In this document: piece after piece, positions 5,800 to 6,540 of the stretch
Numbering within the stretch: the first letter of the stretch is position 1
Layout of the letters: every line of letters begins with the position of its first letter
Assembly: GCA_046731855.1 (NCBI GenBank)
Contig: JBKPLX010000152.1
Location: 1-6,540, forward strand
Direction of reading: 5' to 3'
DNA: 6,540 nt
DNA from: Udaeobacter sp046731855
GTDB lineage: Bacteria > Verrucomicrobiota > Verrucomicrobiia > Chthoniobacterales > UBA10450
Translations under genes and position numbers: made by a program
Notes under the pieces: model-generated
What the model was told of the DNA's origin: nothing
The model's database searches: none
The model's input: the letters and a program-made list of their open reading frames with translations, nothing else

Positions 5800-6540
5800 A
5801 TGACCTCGTCTGCCTGGAAGACCAGTGCGCGGGTCGCGCTCTTCGGCATGATCGTCAATGCAATTTTCGCGGTGGCGAAAATTCTCGGTGGCGTGTTTGG
5901 CCACGCTTATGTTCTTATTGCTGATGGCATTGAATCCGGGCTCGACATTGCGGGTTCGTTTGTCATCTGGAGCGGGCTGAAAGTTGCGGCGCGGCCACCA
6001 GATGCTTCCCATCCCTACGGTCACGGAAAAGCGGAGCCGATTGCGGCGGTGATTGTTGCAGCTGGGGTCCTCGCTGCTGCGGTGGGTCTTGCCATTCAGA
6101 GTGTGCGCGAGATTTTTCTCCCGCATCACGCGCCGGCGCCGTACACGCTCGGGATATTGGTTGTGGTAATCCTGATCAAAGAAACTTTGTTTCGTTACGT
6201 CAACCGTATCGGACGTGAAGTGGAAAGTACGGCTGTACAAACCGATGCATGGCATCATCGCAGCGACGCATTGACGTCTGCCGCCGCATTCATTGGGATT
6301 TCACTGGCTTTGATTGGTGGCAAGCCCTGGCAGAGTGCGGACGATTGGGCTGCCATTTTCGCCTGCGTGGTGATCGCGGCGAATGGCATCAGGCTGATGC
6401 GCCCCGCGTTTTACGAAATCATGGACACCGCGCCGCGAACAATCGTTAACGCCATTTCCTCGGTTGCCATGACCGTCCCGGGCGTCATCGAAGTTGAAAA
6501 ATGCCGCGCTCGCAAGATGGGTTTGGATTTTTACGTCGAT
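5800..6540 (+). CDS. Cation diffusion facilitator (CDF) metal exporter, partial
   Basis: This is the N-terminal 247 residues of a CDF family transporter continuing past the right edge. CDF proteins are dimeric inner-membrane antiporters exporting Zn2+, Fe2+, Mn2+ or related ions in exchange for protons. Numbering from the ATG at 5800, TM2 carries IADGIESGLDIAGS (40-53) with Glu45 and Asp49 in the place of the YiiP site-A pair. The loop RPPDASHPYGHGKAE (65-79) keeps the site-B residues Asp68, His71 and His75. TM5 has TDAWHHRSDALTS (148-160) with His152 and Asp156 of the HxxxD site. The TM6 region and the start of the cytoplasmic domain (VPGVIEVEKCRAR) follow. The metal cannot be fixed; HxxxD in TM5 favours zinc or iron over manganese. 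The frame is also open from ATGs at 5731 and 5734, adding 23 or 22 residues (Pro, Ser, Arg-rich, unlike a conserved domain). I prefer 5800 because homologues begin shortly before AWKTSARVALFG, but neither start has a clear Shine-Dalgarno. Confidence 0.88.
   Translation, partial: MTSSAWKTSARVALFGMIVNAIFAVAKILGGVFGHAYVLIADGIESGLDIAGSFVIWSGLKVAARPPDASHPYGHGKAEPIAAVIVAAGVLAAAVGLAIQSVREIFLPHHAPAPYTLGILVVVILIKETLFRYVNRIGREVESTAVQTDAWHHRSDALTSAAAFIGISLALIGGKPWQSADDWAAIFACVVIAANGIRLMRPAFYEIMDTAPRTIVNAISSVAMTVPGVIEVEKCRARKMGLDFYVD

Noticed and set aside
5410..6258. Long open frame on the minus strand (282 codons) across the reductase start and the exporter gene
   Set aside because: Its translation is rich in Arg and His with no recognisable motif, and it lies opposite and across two genes with clear family signatures in other frames. 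It is best explained as a codon-bias shadow.
1..6540. Mobile elements, CRISPR arrays, toxin-antitoxin or phage defence genes
   Set aside because: No repeat array, terminal inverted repeat, transposase or integrase motif was seen, and all six genes fit metabolic, membrane or export families.

Overview
The window holds six protein-coding genes and almost no non-coding DNA. Five lie head to tail on the minus strand, from about 5732 down to 1. One lies divergently on the plus strand and runs off the right edge. The two edge genes are incomplete: a Ste24-type M48 peptidase on the left, of which only the membrane N-terminal half is present, and a cation diffusion facilitator on the right, whose C-terminal end is missing. 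I see no tRNA, rRNA, CRISPR array, insertion sequence or other sign of mobile DNA.

Minus strand in order of transcription: (1) an MECR/Etr1-like NADPH-dependent enoyl reductase or quinone oxidoreductase of the MDR superfamily, 5732-4740; (2) an exported TPR-like protein with a conserved histidine-rich block, 4717-2990; (3) a leucine-carboxyl-methyltransferase (LCM/PPM) family SAM methyltransferase, 2968-2087; (4) a Tat-signal FAD-linked oxidase of the VAO/PCMH type, 2065-608; (5) the M48 peptidase N-terminus, 573-1. The gaps between them are 22, 21, 21 and 34 nt, which suggests one transcription unit. Genes 3 and 4 start with GTG and lack a clear Shine-Dalgarno sequence, so translational coupling or leaderless starts are plausible. 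The only good ribosome binding site is in front of gene 1.

The gene content (MECR-like reductase, large exported TPR protein, Tat-exported flavoenzyme, LCM-type methyltransferase) and the moderately GC-rich sequence resemble soil Gram-negative bacteria such as Verrucomicrobiota or Acidobacteriota. This is an impression from the protein sequences, not a demonstrated assignment. No known pathway joins all five minus-strand genes. The reductase, methyltransferase and oxidase could act on a lipid or other small molecule, while the TPR protein and flavoenzyme are predicted to work outside the cytoplasm. The divergent metal exporter is probably functionally independent.

I did not find a clear novel system. 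The points most worth a second look are the histidine-rich motif of the TPR protein, the mixed features of the Tat flavoenzyme, the tight spacing with weak start signals, a small perfect hairpin in front of the TPR gene, and the compact divergent start region around 5730-5800.
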